Below, in pieces: positions 8,423 to 16,239 of a stretch of 34,961 nucleotides of DNA. Where the stretch lies: the NCBI GenBank assembly GCA_963514535.1, contig CAUPUB010000011.1, positions 1 to 34,961 on the forward strand, written 5' to 3'. The stretch comes from CAJPSE01 sp963514535 (GTDB lineage Bacteria > Synergistota > Synergistia > Synergistales > Aminobacteriaceae). Below the pieces are notes generated by a model. That model saw only the letters and a list, made by a program, of their open reading frames with translations, did no database searches and was not told where the DNA came from. The first letter of the stretch is position 1; each line of letters starts with the position of its first letter. Both the position numbers and the translations under genes were made by a program.

Positions 8423-8730
8423 CAAAAGACCTCCTTTAAAATAGATCCTTCATGAAATATATCCCGATACTCCTCTCACTTAACCGATAACATTCCATTT
8501 TTTCATACCGGAAATTCTCCCTATCGGCTCCACATCCTTTAGCTTTTGGAAAGATCGCTCATCAAGTACGTCGTCTGTCGCTTTGAGGGTTGAACGCCTC
8601 CTTTTTCCGAGGGAAGAAAGGCTGAACTCAAAACAGCTATAAAACAAAACGTTTCGTTTTAGCCTGCCCCTTTCTTGATTTAGAATGATCAAAAAGAAAT
8701 CAGTTACGTTCCCTTTGCTTTGCTCTGCTC
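8423..8730. other. 308-bp intergenic region upstream of TRAP operon 2
   Basis: No convincing gene is seen. The region is visibly more AT-rich than the flanking genes and most likely holds the promoter of the minus-strand TRAP operon 2. A 70-codon open frame on the minus strand (8480-8692) starts at a TTG with no ribosome site and is not called. A perfect short inverted repeat at 8646-8660 is listed separately. Confidence 0.6.
8646..8660. promoter_or_regulatory. Candidate operator AAAACG-TTT-CGTTTT
   Basis: A perfect inverted repeat with 6-bp arms and a 3-bp spacer, in the intergenic region upstream of TRAP operon 2 and just downstream of the OHCU decarboxylase stop. It could bind a dimeric regulator. 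A related AAACGTTT string occurs in the short gap before TRAP operon 1. There is no direct evidence of binding. Confidence 0.35.
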
Positions 8731-9267
8731 CTACTCATCCCGCACCAATGCTTCAAGACGTATGCGGGATATGGCTGCTATCTGTTCCAACGCGGTACGC
8801 CGCTCCTCCGCCGTCGACCTGTCCAGGCGGCGCGACAGTTCGTAAAAAATACCCTCCTTGGTGTAATGCCTGACGCAGGCTATGAAGGGGAAACCGTGCC
8901 TTGCCCTGTATTCGGCGTTCAGCGAATTCAGGCACCGAAACTCCTCGGGCGCGAGAGCGTCGAGGCCGGCACGGGCCTGCTCCAGTGAGGAGTTCTCCGT
9001 CAGCTTCCCCTCCTGCATCTCCCTGCCCGCCAACTCGGGGTGGGCGCACAGGAATTGAAAGACCGTATCGTCGGAACTGGACAGGACAGCCCCCATCATG
9101 GCCTCGTGAAGCTCGGCCAGGTTTTCGAAAGGACGCCGTGCGAAAGCCGCGGAGGCCACCCATGGGGAGTGCTCGAACACCGCACCAAGCAGGCGGACAA
9201 AACGCTCCTCCTCCATTCCGTTCAGCTCGTTCAAGGCAATTCGCGAATCGGACATTGTCGTCTTCAT
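8731..9267 (-). CDS. uraD: OHCU decarboxylase (2-oxo-4-hydroxy-4-carboxy-5-ureidoimidazoline decarboxylase)
   Basis: A 178-residue all-helical enzyme that converts OHCU, the product of 5-hydroxyisourate hydrolysis, to S-allantoin. Family features: LNELNGM near the N-terminus, catalytic His76 in CAHPELAG, SSLEQARAGLDAL (94-105), and NAEYRARHGFPFIACVR (117-133). The start MKTTMSDS at 9267 is supported by GGAGG 8 bases upstream; a longer in-frame extension exists but has no such site. It lies between LivF of ABC system 1 and TRAP operon 2. Neither urate oxidase nor 5-hydroxyisourate hydrolase is present here, so the upstream steps must be encoded elsewhere. Confidence 0.9.
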   Translation of the reverse strand: MKTTMSDSRIALNELNGMEEERFVRLLGAVFEHSPWVASAAFARRPFENLAELHEAMMGAVLSSSDDTVFQFLCAHPELAGREMQEGKLTENSSLEQARAGLDALAPEEFRCLNSLNAEYRARHGFPFIACVRHYTKEGIFYELSRRLDRSTAEERRTALEQIAAISRIRLEALVRDE

Positions 9268-9401
9268 CCCTTTTTCCTCCGTTCCAAGCCCCTCCAGCCA
9301 TGTCCCCATCCGGAAATTTCGAGGGGGAGCGCCGCCAACGAAACCGGAGCGACGAAACACGCCCACCTCGGGTTCGGCAGCAAGCCCACCAGCCCGCCCA
9401 C
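9264..9401 (-). CDS. Possible small membrane-like ORF overlapping the OHCU decarboxylase start
   Basis: A minus-strand frame open from about 9470 reads RNFFVHVVVGGLVGLLPNP and then a second hydrophobic stretch FVAPVSLAALPL, ending KKG with a TGA that overlaps the ATG of the decarboxylase (ATGA). The frame has no ATG; the first usable start is GTG at 9401, giving 45 residues and cutting part of the first hydrophobic stretch. It could be a remnant of a membrane protein or a small coupled protein with an atypical start. Composition and overlap are suggestive only. Confidence 0.25.
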   Translation of the reverse strand: MGGLVGLLPNPRWACFVAPVSLAALPLEISGWGHGWRGLERRKKG

Positions 9402-9472
9402 GACGACATGGACGAAAAAGTTTCTCCCCCTATAGCTCGATCGCCAAGCGCAGTCGAGGGGATGTATAAAAA

Positions 9473-10201
9473 CTACTTATGGCCTTCCCCGACCTCTCCG
9501 CCCAGGTAGGCCCTCTGCACCCGCTCGTCGTCGCGCAGGGTTGCCGACTCGCCCTCCAGGGCAACCCTGCCCGTCACCATCACGTAGGCGCGATGGGAGA
9601 TCTTCAGGGCCATCCGGGAGTTCTGCTCCACCAGGATGATGCCGACCTCGTCCTCCCGGTTGATCTGGACGATGGCCCGGGCTATCTCCTGTACGAAGAT
9701 CGGCGCCACGCCGAGCGACGGCTCGTCCAGCAGCAGGAGCTTGGGACGTGCCATCAAGCCGCGGCCTATGACGAGCATCTGTTGTTCGCCCCCGCTCATC
9801 GTCCCGGCGGTCTGCCCGATACGTTCCTTCAAGCGGGGGAACCGGGTGAACACCCGTTCCAGCGACTCCTCGACCTCCGCACGCCGACGGTTCAGAAACG
9901 CCCCCATCAGCAGGTTGTCCTTCACCGTCATGAGGGGAAACACGTGCCGCCCCTCCGGGACCATCGTAATTCCCCGCTTGACGATCTCCTCCACCGCAAG
10001 GTGATCGATCCGCTCCCCCTCGAAGACGATCTCACCGGCATCCGGGCGGCGGAGCCCTGTGATCGCACGGAGCACCGAGGTTTTTCCCGCGCCGTTGGCC
10101 CCGATCAGCGTCACGATCTCCCCTCGGTTCAGCGAGATGGATACACCGCGGAGCGCCCGGACGCAATCGTAGGTGATGTTCATGTTCTTCGCCTCAAGCA
10201 T
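9473..10201 (-). CDS. livF: Branched-chain-type ABC transporter ATP-binding protein LivF, system 1
   Basis: A 242-residue ATPase of the HAAT (branched-chain amino acid/amide) importer family. Walker A GANGAGKT at 34-41, signature MSGGEQQML, Walker B LLLLDEPSLG and the switch histidine region LVEQN are intact. It pairs with LivG on the cytoplasmic face of LivHM. Its ATG shares one base with the stop of livG (TGATG). HAAT systems carry branched-chain amino acids, urea or amides; the flanking allantoinase and OHCU decarboxylase genes make a ureide or purine product a reasonable guess. Confidence 0.93.
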   Translation of the reverse strand: MLEAKNMNITYDCVRALRGVSISLNRGEIVTLIGANGAGKTSVLRAITGLRRPDAGEIVFEGERIDHLAVEEIVKRGITMVPEGRHVFPLMTVKDNLLMGAFLNRRRAEVEESLERVFTRFPRLKERIGQTAGTMSGGEQQMLVIGRGLMARPKLLLLDEPSLGVAPIFVQEIARAIVQINREDEVGIILVEQNSRMALKISHRAYVMVTGRVALEGESATLRDDERVQRAYLGGEVGEGHK

Positions 10202-10983
10202 CAGAACCCCACCTCCTCGTCCTCGCGCCCGAGATAGGCCTCGATGACGGCCTCGTCCGACTGGATAGCGGCGGGCACGCCCTCCGCTATCTTCTTTCCG
10301 AAGTTCAGCACCACGATTCGGTCGCTGATGCTCATGACGGCGGGCATGTCGTGCTCCACCAGCAGGACCGTTACGCCGCGGTCCCGGATGCCGCGAACCA
10401 TCCGCATGGCGTGCTGCGTCTCGTCGGAGTTCATGCCGGCGAAGGGCTCATCCAGCAAGAGCAGTTTCGGCCGCGCCGCCATCCCGATGGCGATGCCCAG
10501 TGCGCGGAGGTAGCCGTGCGGCAGAGTGGAGGCCTGCATCTCCTTCACATCCCCCAATCCCAGGTAGTCCAGGATCTCCGCGGCACTCTCCCGAAACCGG
10601 GCCTCGTCCCGCCGCGCCGCGGGGGTCCCGAAAAAAAAGCCGGTCAGCGACGCCGTGCTCTGGAGATGGTGCGCGACGACCACGTTGTCGATCGCCGTCA
10701 TGTTCCGGAAGATCGTCGTCTCCTGGAAGGTACGGACGATCCCCTTGCGAGCGACGTGATGGGGCGACATCGAGGTGATGTCCTCGCCCCGATAGACGAC
10801 CTTTCCGGACGAAGCGTGGAGGAAGGACGATATCAGCTTGAAGAGCGTGCTCTTCCCCGCGCCGTTGGGGCCGATAAGGCTCAGGATCTCCCCTTCCTCC
10901 ACGGAGAAGGAGACGTCGTTCACGGCCGCCAGGCCGCCGAATCGCTTGGTCAGGTTCTTGACCTCCATCAGGGGCATGGTCAT
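10201..10983 (-). CDS. livG: Branched-chain-type ABC transporter ATP-binding protein LivG, system 1
   Basis: A 260-residue ATPase. Walker A is GPNGAGKS at 38-45 and Walker B is LLLLDEPFAG near 174-183; the LivG-type C-terminal ending (VIEAYLGREDEE) is present. The signature loop reads LPHGYLR (154-160), where LivG proteins usually have LxYGxQR, so the glutamine is replaced by leucine. The ATG overlaps the stop of livM by four bases. It acts with LivF to power the LivHM channel. Confidence 0.92.
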   Translation of the reverse strand: MTMPLMEVKNLTKRFGGLAAVNDVSFSVEEGEILSLIGPNGAGKSTLFKLISSFLHASSGKVVYRGEDITSMSPHHVARKGIVRTFQETTIFRNMTAIDNVVVAHHLQSTASLTGFFFGTPAARRDEARFRESAAEILDYLGLGDVKEMQASTLPHGYLRALGIAIGMAARPKLLLLDEPFAGMNSDETQHAMRMVRGIRDRGVTVLLVEHDMPAVMSISDRIVVLNFGKKIAEGVPAAIQSDEAVIEAYLGREDEEVGF

Positions 10984-11990
10984 CGTCCCTCCTCCCCCTC
11001 GTCCTGGGGATCAGGCGCGCAGAGGAAGCGCCTGCGTCCCCAAGGCAGTTTGAGGCTCAGCAGCCCGTTGGGCAGCCAGAGCATCATGCCGATCATGATC
11101 AAGGAGTAGATGAGGGGCTGATACTGGTTGAGTCCCTGGAGCATCTCGAAGCTGATGAAGAGGACGAACGTGCCGACGAGCGCACCCCAGACGCTCCCCA
11201 GCCCTCCCAGAAAACAGTAGAGCAGAAAATAGGTGGAATCCTGGACCGTAAAGGATGCGGGATAAACGGACTGGTGCATCGTCACGAAGAACGCCCCGCC
11301 GGCCCCCGCGAACGCGGCACAGATGGCCAGCGCGATCACGCGCAGCCTGGGGACGTCGACCCCGAAGGAGGACGCCAGGTCCTCGTTCTGCTGGAGCGAA
11401 CGGAACAGCCAGCCCAAGCGGCTGTTGACAATCCGGTAGAGCACGGCGAACCCGATGATGAGGAAACAGGCGCCGAGGTAGTAGAACGCCAGGTGCTTGT
11501 CGACGGCCGAGAAGTCGGGGATCAGGGTCAGCCCGCCGACGCTCAGAGCTCCGGGCAGGGGCAGGTTCAGAATCCCCTTGGCCCCATTGGTGATCGACGG
11601 AAAGCTCTGGGCCGCCAGGCGCGCCGTCTCCGTCAGGCTCAGGGTGATCATCGAGAAATAGACGCCCTTGAGGCGCAGCAGGGGCATCCCGATCAGCACG
11701 CTGAGCAGCACGGTCACGAGGATGGCTCCCACGAGCGACGTCCAGAAGGAGCAGCCCAGCCGGGAGACGAGGATCGCGGAGGTATAGCCCCCCACCAGGG
11801 CGAAGGCCCCCTGCCCGATGTTGATGCGGCCGATATAGAAGATCAGCCACACCCCCGCACTGATCACGCTCAGGACGGACGCGGTGGTGAGGACCCTCAG
11901 AAAATAGGGCCTGTCCCGAAACACAAGGGGAATGGCCACGAGATAAATCAGCAGGAATACCGCTAAAAGCGCGACTTTCTTCATTTTCAT
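10980..11990 (-). CDS. livM: Branched-chain-type ABC transporter permease LivM, system 1
   Basis: A 336-residue permease with about ten hydrophobic segments. It carries the LivM-type motifs INIGQGAFALVGGYTSAIL and NEDLASSFGVDVPRLRVIALAICAAFAGAGGAFF (coupling-helix region). The start MKMKKVALL is preceded by AGGAGGG. It follows livH by 13 bases and overlaps livG. Confidence 0.92.
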   Translation of the reverse strand: MKMKKVALLAVFLLIYLVAIPLVFRDRPYFLRVLTTASVLSVISAGVWLIFYIGRINIGQGAFALVGGYTSAILVSRLGCSFWTSLVGAILVTVLLSVLIGMPLLRLKGVYFSMITLSLTETARLAAQSFPSITNGAKGILNLPLPGALSVGGLTLIPDFSAVDKHLAFYYLGACFLIIGFAVLYRIVNSRLGWLFRSLQQNEDLASSFGVDVPRLRVIALAICAAFAGAGGAFFVTMHQSVYPASFTVQDSTYFLLYCFLGGLGSVWGALVGTFVLFISFEMLQGLNQYQPLIYSLIMIGMMLWLPNGLLSLKLPWGRRRFLCAPDPQDEGEEGR

Positions 11991-12003
11991 GAGACCGCCC
12001 TCC

Positions 12004-12864
12004 TCAGCTTACGGCCTTGCCCATCAAGCCGTTGGGGCGCACGGCAAGGAAGACGATCAGGGCCACGAAGATGATCAGGTACGTCTCTCCGCCGGGGAAG
12101 AAATAATAGCCCCAGGACTCGAGCATGCCCAGGGCCAGTCCGCCCAGGATGGCGCCGGAGATGGCGCCGGCCCCACCGATCATGACCATGATGAAGGTCT
12201 TGACGGAGATCCATTGGCCCAGTCCCGCGTTGACGCCCGAGATGGGCACCAGCATCGCCCCCGCCAGGCCGGCCAGCATCGCCGCCAGGGCCCAGCCGAG
12301 TATGGCGTAGCGCCCCACGTTGACGCCCATGAGCCGCGCGGTCTCCGCATCCTGGGCCATGGCCCTCAGGGCCCGGCCCGGTCGGGTGTAGCGCATGAAA
12401 ATGATGAACGCCGCGATGAACAGACAGGAGAGTCCGATCACCAGAAGCCTGCCCTTGGGGATGAAGACCCCTCCGACGTTGAAGACCCCGCTCACGACGG
12501 CCGGAACCCCCCGGTGCTTTTCCCCGAAGAAGATAAGCACGAGGCTCTCCACCATCATGGCCGTCCCGGCGGAGAGGAGCATCGTGCTCTCCTCCCGAAC
12601 GCTGCGCCTCAATACCGGCCGGAAGAAGAGGAGCTCGAAGAGACAGCCGACGACGGCCAGCGTCAGAGCGGACGCCAGGAGCGCGACGACGAACGGCAGC
12701 TTCATGCCTCCGTAGACGTAGTAGGTGACGAATCCGCCCAGGACGTAAAGTTGGCCGTGGGCAAAGTTCAAAACGTTCATCAGGGCGAAGATCAGCGTCA
12801 GTCCCAAGGCTATGAGCGCGTACTGAGCCCCCGTGTACAGTCCGTTGAAAAGTACCTGTCCCAA
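12004..12864 (-). CDS. livH: Branched-chain-type ABC transporter permease LivH, system 1
   Basis: A 286-residue permease starting MGQVLFNGLYTGAQYALIALGL, the usual LivH N-terminus, with NVLNFAHGQLYVLGGF and DAETARLMGVNVGRYAILGWALAAMLAG motifs. It forms the channel with LivM. The start is TTG at 12864 with GGAGG 8 bases upstream. A 228-bp gap containing strong hairpins separates it from the upstream binding-protein gene. Confidence 0.92.
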   Translation of the reverse strand: MGQVLFNGLYTGAQYALIALGLTLIFALMNVLNFAHGQLYVLGGFVTYYVYGGMKLPFVVALLASALTLAVVGCLFELLFFRPVLRRSVREESTMLLSAGTAMMVESLVLIFFGEKHRGVPAVVSGVFNVGGVFIPKGRLLVIGLSCLFIAAFIIFMRYTRPGRALRAMAQDAETARLMGVNVGRYAILGWALAAMLAGLAGAMLVPISGVNAGLGQWISVKTFIMVMIGGAGAISGAILGGLALGMLESWGYYFFPGGETYLIIFVALIVFLAVRPNGLMGKAVS

Positions 12865-12905
12865 AAACGATCCCTCCTATCGGGACGGCGAGGCCCCGAA
12901 CCCCG

Positions 12906-12956
12906 CCATAAGCGGACGGCGCGGTTTGTCGCTTTTCACCGGCCGTCCGCTTATGG
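12906..12956. terminator. Strong intercistronic hairpin between livK and livH, system 1
   Basis: Perfect 15-bp arms, CCATAAGCGGACGGC (12906-12920) and its complement (12942-12956), around a 21-base loop. There is no T-run on the transcribed strand, so it is more likely an attenuating or RNA-stabilising stem than a full terminator. Its place just after the binding-protein cistron would let that protein be made in excess over the permeases. Confidence 0.6.
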
Positions 12957-13038
12957 GCTTCCCTAGAGGACGAGCCCCCTGCCCCCTCGCCCGTCCCGCC
13001 ACGGGGACACGCCCCCGGTGGGACAGGCCCGTAGGGGC

Positions 13039-13060
13039 GCCGGGGAGCCGGCTCCCCGGC
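13039..13060. repeat. GC-rich 22-bp perfect palindrome after livK
   Basis: GCCGGGGAGCC followed by its exact reverse complement. A second GC-rich inverted repeat (GGGGGGC-GGC-GCCCCCC) lies between it and the livK stop. Together with the hairpin at 12906-12956 these fill the livK-livH gap with secondary structure. Confidence 0.6.
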
Positions 13061-13092
13061 CGGGGGATTGGGGGGCGGCGCCCCCCGTCCCG

Positions 13093-14298
13093 TTACTCCG
13101 CGCTGCCGACGAAGAGGGTCTTGAAGTCCCCGCCTTCGAAAACGGTGACGACCATGGGGATGGAGATCTGGCGCTTCTGGCCGAAGTAGGGCGTGCCGAT
13201 GTAGTGCAGCGGCCGGTTGTCCTTCAGATACGGGTTGGGCATGGAGAAGGTCTCCATGGCGGCCTTGAACTTCTCCACGTCGTCGATGGCCTCCGGCCCG
13301 GCCTGTTTCAGCGTGTTCAGTATGATCTCGAGAGCATAGACCTTCGTCCCGGCCTCGTCGTTCCACTCCCCGGCGACCTTCTCGTATTCCTTGATGAAAT
13401 CCTCCATGTACGCGCTGCGGATCTCCGGGGTGCTCGCTCCCCCCACGGAGATGAAGCCGTTGGCCGCGTCGCCGGCCAGCTCCGCGATCACCTTCGCGTC
13501 CTGGGCGGTCTCCGTGCTGAGGATGCCCTCGAAGCCCAGCTCGCGTGCCGTCTTGATCAGCAGGGGCGTGTCCGCGGGCGCGGCTCCGGAGAGCACCAGC
13601 AGGTCGGGCTTCTTGCCCACGACGCCGGACATGACGGGGAAGAAGTCCGTGGTGCCGGGCTCGTAGGTGTCCTTCTCGGCGAGGATCTCGAGGCCCAGTT
13701 TCCTGGCGGCCTCCACGCCCTCATCCCTCTGGTTCAGGGACTCCGAGTCGTTGCGCGCGACGAACGCGATGCTCTTGATTCCCTTCTCCTTCATCAGGTA
13801 GGAGTAGATGACGGGGCCCGCCTGATAGGACGCGATCATGCCCAGAATCGAGTTGCTGGCCGGGGCGGTGTAGAGCTTCTTGGAGAAGGCATAGGGGATG
13901 CTGATGGCCTTGCCCTTCTCGATGACGGGGACGATGGCCATGGAGGTCGGGTCGATGTTGGGCCCGATGATGTAGTGGATGCCCTCCTCGTAGATCAGGC
14001 GCTCCGCTCCGGACACGGAGACCTTGGGGTCGTTGCGGTCGTCGACCGCGACAATCTTGATCTTGTAGGTGTCCTCTCCGATCTGGAAGCCGCCCTTGTC
14101 GTTGATCATCTTGGCGGACGCCTCGGCGCAATAGCGGTTCACCAGCCCCCAGGAGGCCGCCGGCCCGCTCATGACGCCCAGAACGCCGATCTTCAGCTCC
14201 TTCTCCGCCGCCAGTGCCGCGCCGCAGAGCGACAGGGAAAGCAGGACGACCAACACCGACGCCAATGCCTTACGAGACGAAAAACAGAACCTGCCCAT
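13093..14298 (-). CDS. livK: Branched-chain-type ABC transporter periplasmic binding protein, system 1
   Basis: About 401 residues. The signal peptide (RKALASVLVVLLSLSLCGAALA) is followed by ELKIGVLGVMSGPAASWG, the typical first strand of type I periplasmic binding proteins in HAAT systems. The ATG at 14298 has GAGAGGAG upstream. The same frame stays open upstream into the allantoinase 2 region, but that part is an antisense-like shadow and is not included. It lies just downstream of allantoinase 2 on the same strand and delivers its ligand to LivHMGF; the ligand may be a ureide. Confidence 0.9.
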   Translation of the reverse strand: MGRFCFSSRKALASVLVVLLSLSLCGAALAAEKELKIGVLGVMSGPAASWGLVNRYCAEASAKMINDKGGFQIGEDTYKIKIVAVDDRNDPKVSVSGAERLIYEEGIHYIIGPNIDPTSMAIVPVIEKGKAISIPYAFSKKLYTAPASNSILGMIASYQAGPVIYSYLMKEKGIKSIAFVARNDSESLNQRDEGVEAARKLGLEILAEKDTYEPGTTDFFPVMSGVVGKKPDLLVLSGAAPADTPLLIKTARELGFEGILSTETAQDAKVIAELAGDAANGFISVGGASTPEIRSAYMEDFIKEYEKVAGEWNDEAGTKVYALEIILNTLKQAGPEAIDDVEKFKAAMETFSMPNPYLKDNRPLHYIGTPYFGQKRQISIPMVVTVFEGGDFKTLFVGSAE

Positions 14299-14420
14299 CA
14301 AAAACACGCTCCTCTCCCGGGGCCTTTGCCCCAAAGACGATGATGAACGGCGAGAGGAAAGAACTCCCTCGCCCGGCGAGGGGGGATACCCCCACCCCCT
14401 ACGCATGCCGCTCTCTTTTT

Positions 14421-15794
14421 TCAAGGGGTCCGGCGCCTGACCAGCTCCCCGTAGCCCGGCGAAACCCGCACGGCCCCGCCGCCCCAAACAACCTGCCCAC
14501 GCACCAGAACCGTCTCGGGAACCCCGCGCCCCTCCAGGCCGACGAAGGCCGAGATGCGGTTGAGGTATTGAAGGGAATCCTCCGTGATCCGCCATTCCCG
14601 GTCGGGATCCAGGATCACCAGGTCCGCATCCGCCCCCGGCCGGACGGCGCCCTTCCGCTCCCACAATCCGAAGATCAGAGCCGGCCCCTCCGAGAGCCGG
14701 GCGGCGACGAGGGAGGGAGAAAGCCCGCGGCGGTGCACGGCGCGATCGAAGAAGACCGACATCAGGCTCTGAATGCCGCTGATCCCGCCCCAGGCCTTGA
14801 AGGCCCCTTCCCCCTCGTCCTTCTCCCGGGGGGCGCATGGCGAGTGGTCGGAGGCCACGCAGGCCAGGGTTCCGTCGACAACATAATCCCAAAGCGCCTC
14901 GCGGGCCGCCGCATCCCGCAGCGGAGGCGCGCACTTGAAGAGCATCCCCCGCTCCAGGACGTCCGTCTCGTCGAAGACGAGATAGTGCGTACAGGTCTCG
15001 GCCGTCACGGGCAGCCCCTCGGCCTGAGCCCCACGAATCAGCTCCGCCACCCTGGAGTGGCTGACATGGCAGATGTGCACCCGCGCACCGGTCGCACGCG
15101 CCAGTTCGATCACCCCGGCGACCGCGATCCGCTCCGCCTCCACCGGACGCGAACGCAGAAAGTCGATGCGGCCGGTCCGGCCCTCCCGCACGGCGCGCTC
15201 CTCCTCGTGCCGGATGATGGAGTAGTCCTCGGCATGGAAGCCGACCAGGCCGCCGAAAGAGGAGGCGACCTCCAGGGCCTCCCGCACGACCCCCAGGGTG
15301 AGCGTGCGATAGTCCGGAGAGACGGGCCCCAGAAAAACCTTGAACGCGGTGACGCCCGCGTCGTGAAGGGCGCGCATTTTGTCGAGGTTGTCCCCCGTCA
15401 GCCCGCCCCAAAAGGCATAATCCACGAGGGCCTCGTCCCGAACGGCCTCGAACTTGCGTGCGAAAATCGCGGCATCCGTCAGGGCCGGCTCGTTCTGCAG
15501 GGGCATATCCACCACCGTGGTCACGCCGCCCGCCGCCGCCGCCGCGGTCCCATGGGCAAAATCCTCGCGCCAGGTGAAGCCGGGATCGTTGAGGTGTGCG
15601 TGGACGTCGATCGCTCCGGGCAGCACGAGCCTGCCCTCCGCATCGAGGACCTGAGCCGCCCGGACGCCGTCCCGCACATGGGGCGCAAGCAGCGCGGCCA
15701 CCCGCCCGTCCTTCACGGCCACATCGGCCGCGTCGATCCCCTCGGCCGAAACGACCCGGCCGTTCTTCACCAGAAGATCACAGTCCATTTTCAA
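14421..15794 (-). CDS. allB: Allantoinase / cyclic amidohydrolase, copy 2
   Basis: A 457-residue paralogue of the enzyme at 1142-2530. Metal-site residues: H65 and H67 in DVHAHLNDPG, carboxylated-lysine candidate K152 in AFKVF, H187 in GFHAED, H243 in HICH, and D316 in ASDHSPC. The motifs SDHSPC and KAWGGISGIQS follow AllB more closely than copy 1 does, so this is the stronger allantoinase candidate. GGAGG lies 7 bases before the ATG. It precedes the Liv-type transporter, suggesting uptake and ring opening are co-expressed. Confidence 0.87.
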   Translation of the reverse strand: MKMDCDLLVKNGRVVSAEGIDAADVAVKDGRVAALLAPHVRDGVRAAQVLDAEGRLVLPGAIDVHAHLNDPGFTWREDFAHGTAAAAAGGVTTVVDMPLQNEPALTDAAIFARKFEAVRDEALVDYAFWGGLTGDNLDKMRALHDAGVTAFKVFLGPVSPDYRTLTLGVVREALEVASSFGGLVGFHAEDYSIIRHEEERAVREGRTGRIDFLRSRPVEAERIAVAGVIELARATGARVHICHVSHSRVAELIRGAQAEGLPVTAETCTHYLVFDETDVLERGMLFKCAPPLRDAAAREALWDYVVDGTLACVASDHSPCAPREKDEGEGAFKAWGGISGIQSLMSVFFDRAVHRRGLSPSLVAARLSEGPALIFGLWERKGAVRPGADADLVILDPDREWRITEDSLQYLNRISAFVGLEGRGVPETVLVRGQVVWGGGAVRVSPGYGELVRRRTP

Positions 15795-15803
15795 ACCTCC
15801 GCC

Positions 15804-15819
15804 ACAGGGAAACAGGGAA
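15804..15819. repeat. Exact tandem duplication of an 8-bp unit in the allantoinase 2 leader
   Basis: ACAGGGAA occurs twice with no spacer (15804-15811 and 15812-15819), three bases upstream of the GGCGGAGG ribosome site of allantoinase 2 in its reading direction. Confidence 0.7.
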
Positions 15820-15870
15820 GCGCCGATTTTCGTTGCTTGCTCGACGCTTCCGCGGGAGCCGCCGTCACGT

Positions 15871-16173
15871 TCACTGCCAGCCGATCAGCTGAGCGATCAC
15901 CAGGAACGCGCTGCCCAGAAGGCTCTCGATCAGAAAGAGCGGCAACATGAAGCGCAGCCAGCGGTCCCACGGGATGCGGGCCAGGGCCAGGACAGCCATG
16001 AAGTAGCCGGAGGTAGGGAAGATGATGTTCGACAACCCGTCCCCGAGCTGGAAGGCCAGGATCGCGACCTGGCGGGTAACCCCGACCAGATCGGCCAGGG
16101 GCGCCATGATCGGCATCGTGATGACGGCCTGCCCGCTTCCCGACGAGACCAGGAAGGAGGCTTCATGATCGAA
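15871..16173 (-). pseudogene. C-terminal remnant of a YfcC-type (COG1288) permease
   Basis: About 100 codons remain. The text ASFLVSSGSGQAVITMPIM, then DLVGVTRQVAILAFQLGDG and NIIFPTSGYFMAVLALARI, followed by two hydrophobic segments, matches the end of YfcC-type basic amino acid/dicarboxylate permeases, which are normally about 450-500 residues. Upstream the frame hits TGA at 16174-16176 and the homology stops, so roughly four fifths of the gene is missing. An internal ATG at 16116 could start an 81-residue product but lacks part of the conserved motif. The truncation point lies just downstream of the carbamoyltransferase gene, suggesting a deletion joined them. Confidence 0.75.
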
Positions 16174-16192
16174 TCAGCGTTTCCCTGAGGGA

Positions 16193-16222
16193 GGCGGGGC
16201 AGCTTTCCCGGGCCGCCCCGCC
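16193..16222. terminator. Stem-loop after the carbamoyltransferase gene
   Basis: GGCGGGGC and GCCCCGCC arms around a 14-base loop. The T-run (TTTT) lies on the plus-strand side, not on the side needed for the minus-strand gene, so termination of the carbamoyltransferase transcript is uncertain. Confidence 0.4.
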
Positions 16223-16239
16223 TTTTGTCGACCGTCGCG

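Noticed and set aside
8480..8692. A 70-codon minus-strand frame in the gap before TRAP operon 2
   Set aside because: TTG start without a ribosome site, no recognisable domain, and in a likely promoter region.
11987..13366. A 459-codon minus-strand frame across livH and the livK end
   Set aside because: It overlaps two well-supported genes in a different frame and has shadow-type composition.
14299..15411. In-frame upstream extension of the livK (system 1) reading frame, giving 772 codons in all
   Set aside because: The extension lies over allantoinase 2 in another frame and is Gly/Arg-rich. The signal peptide and ribosome site place the true start at 14298.
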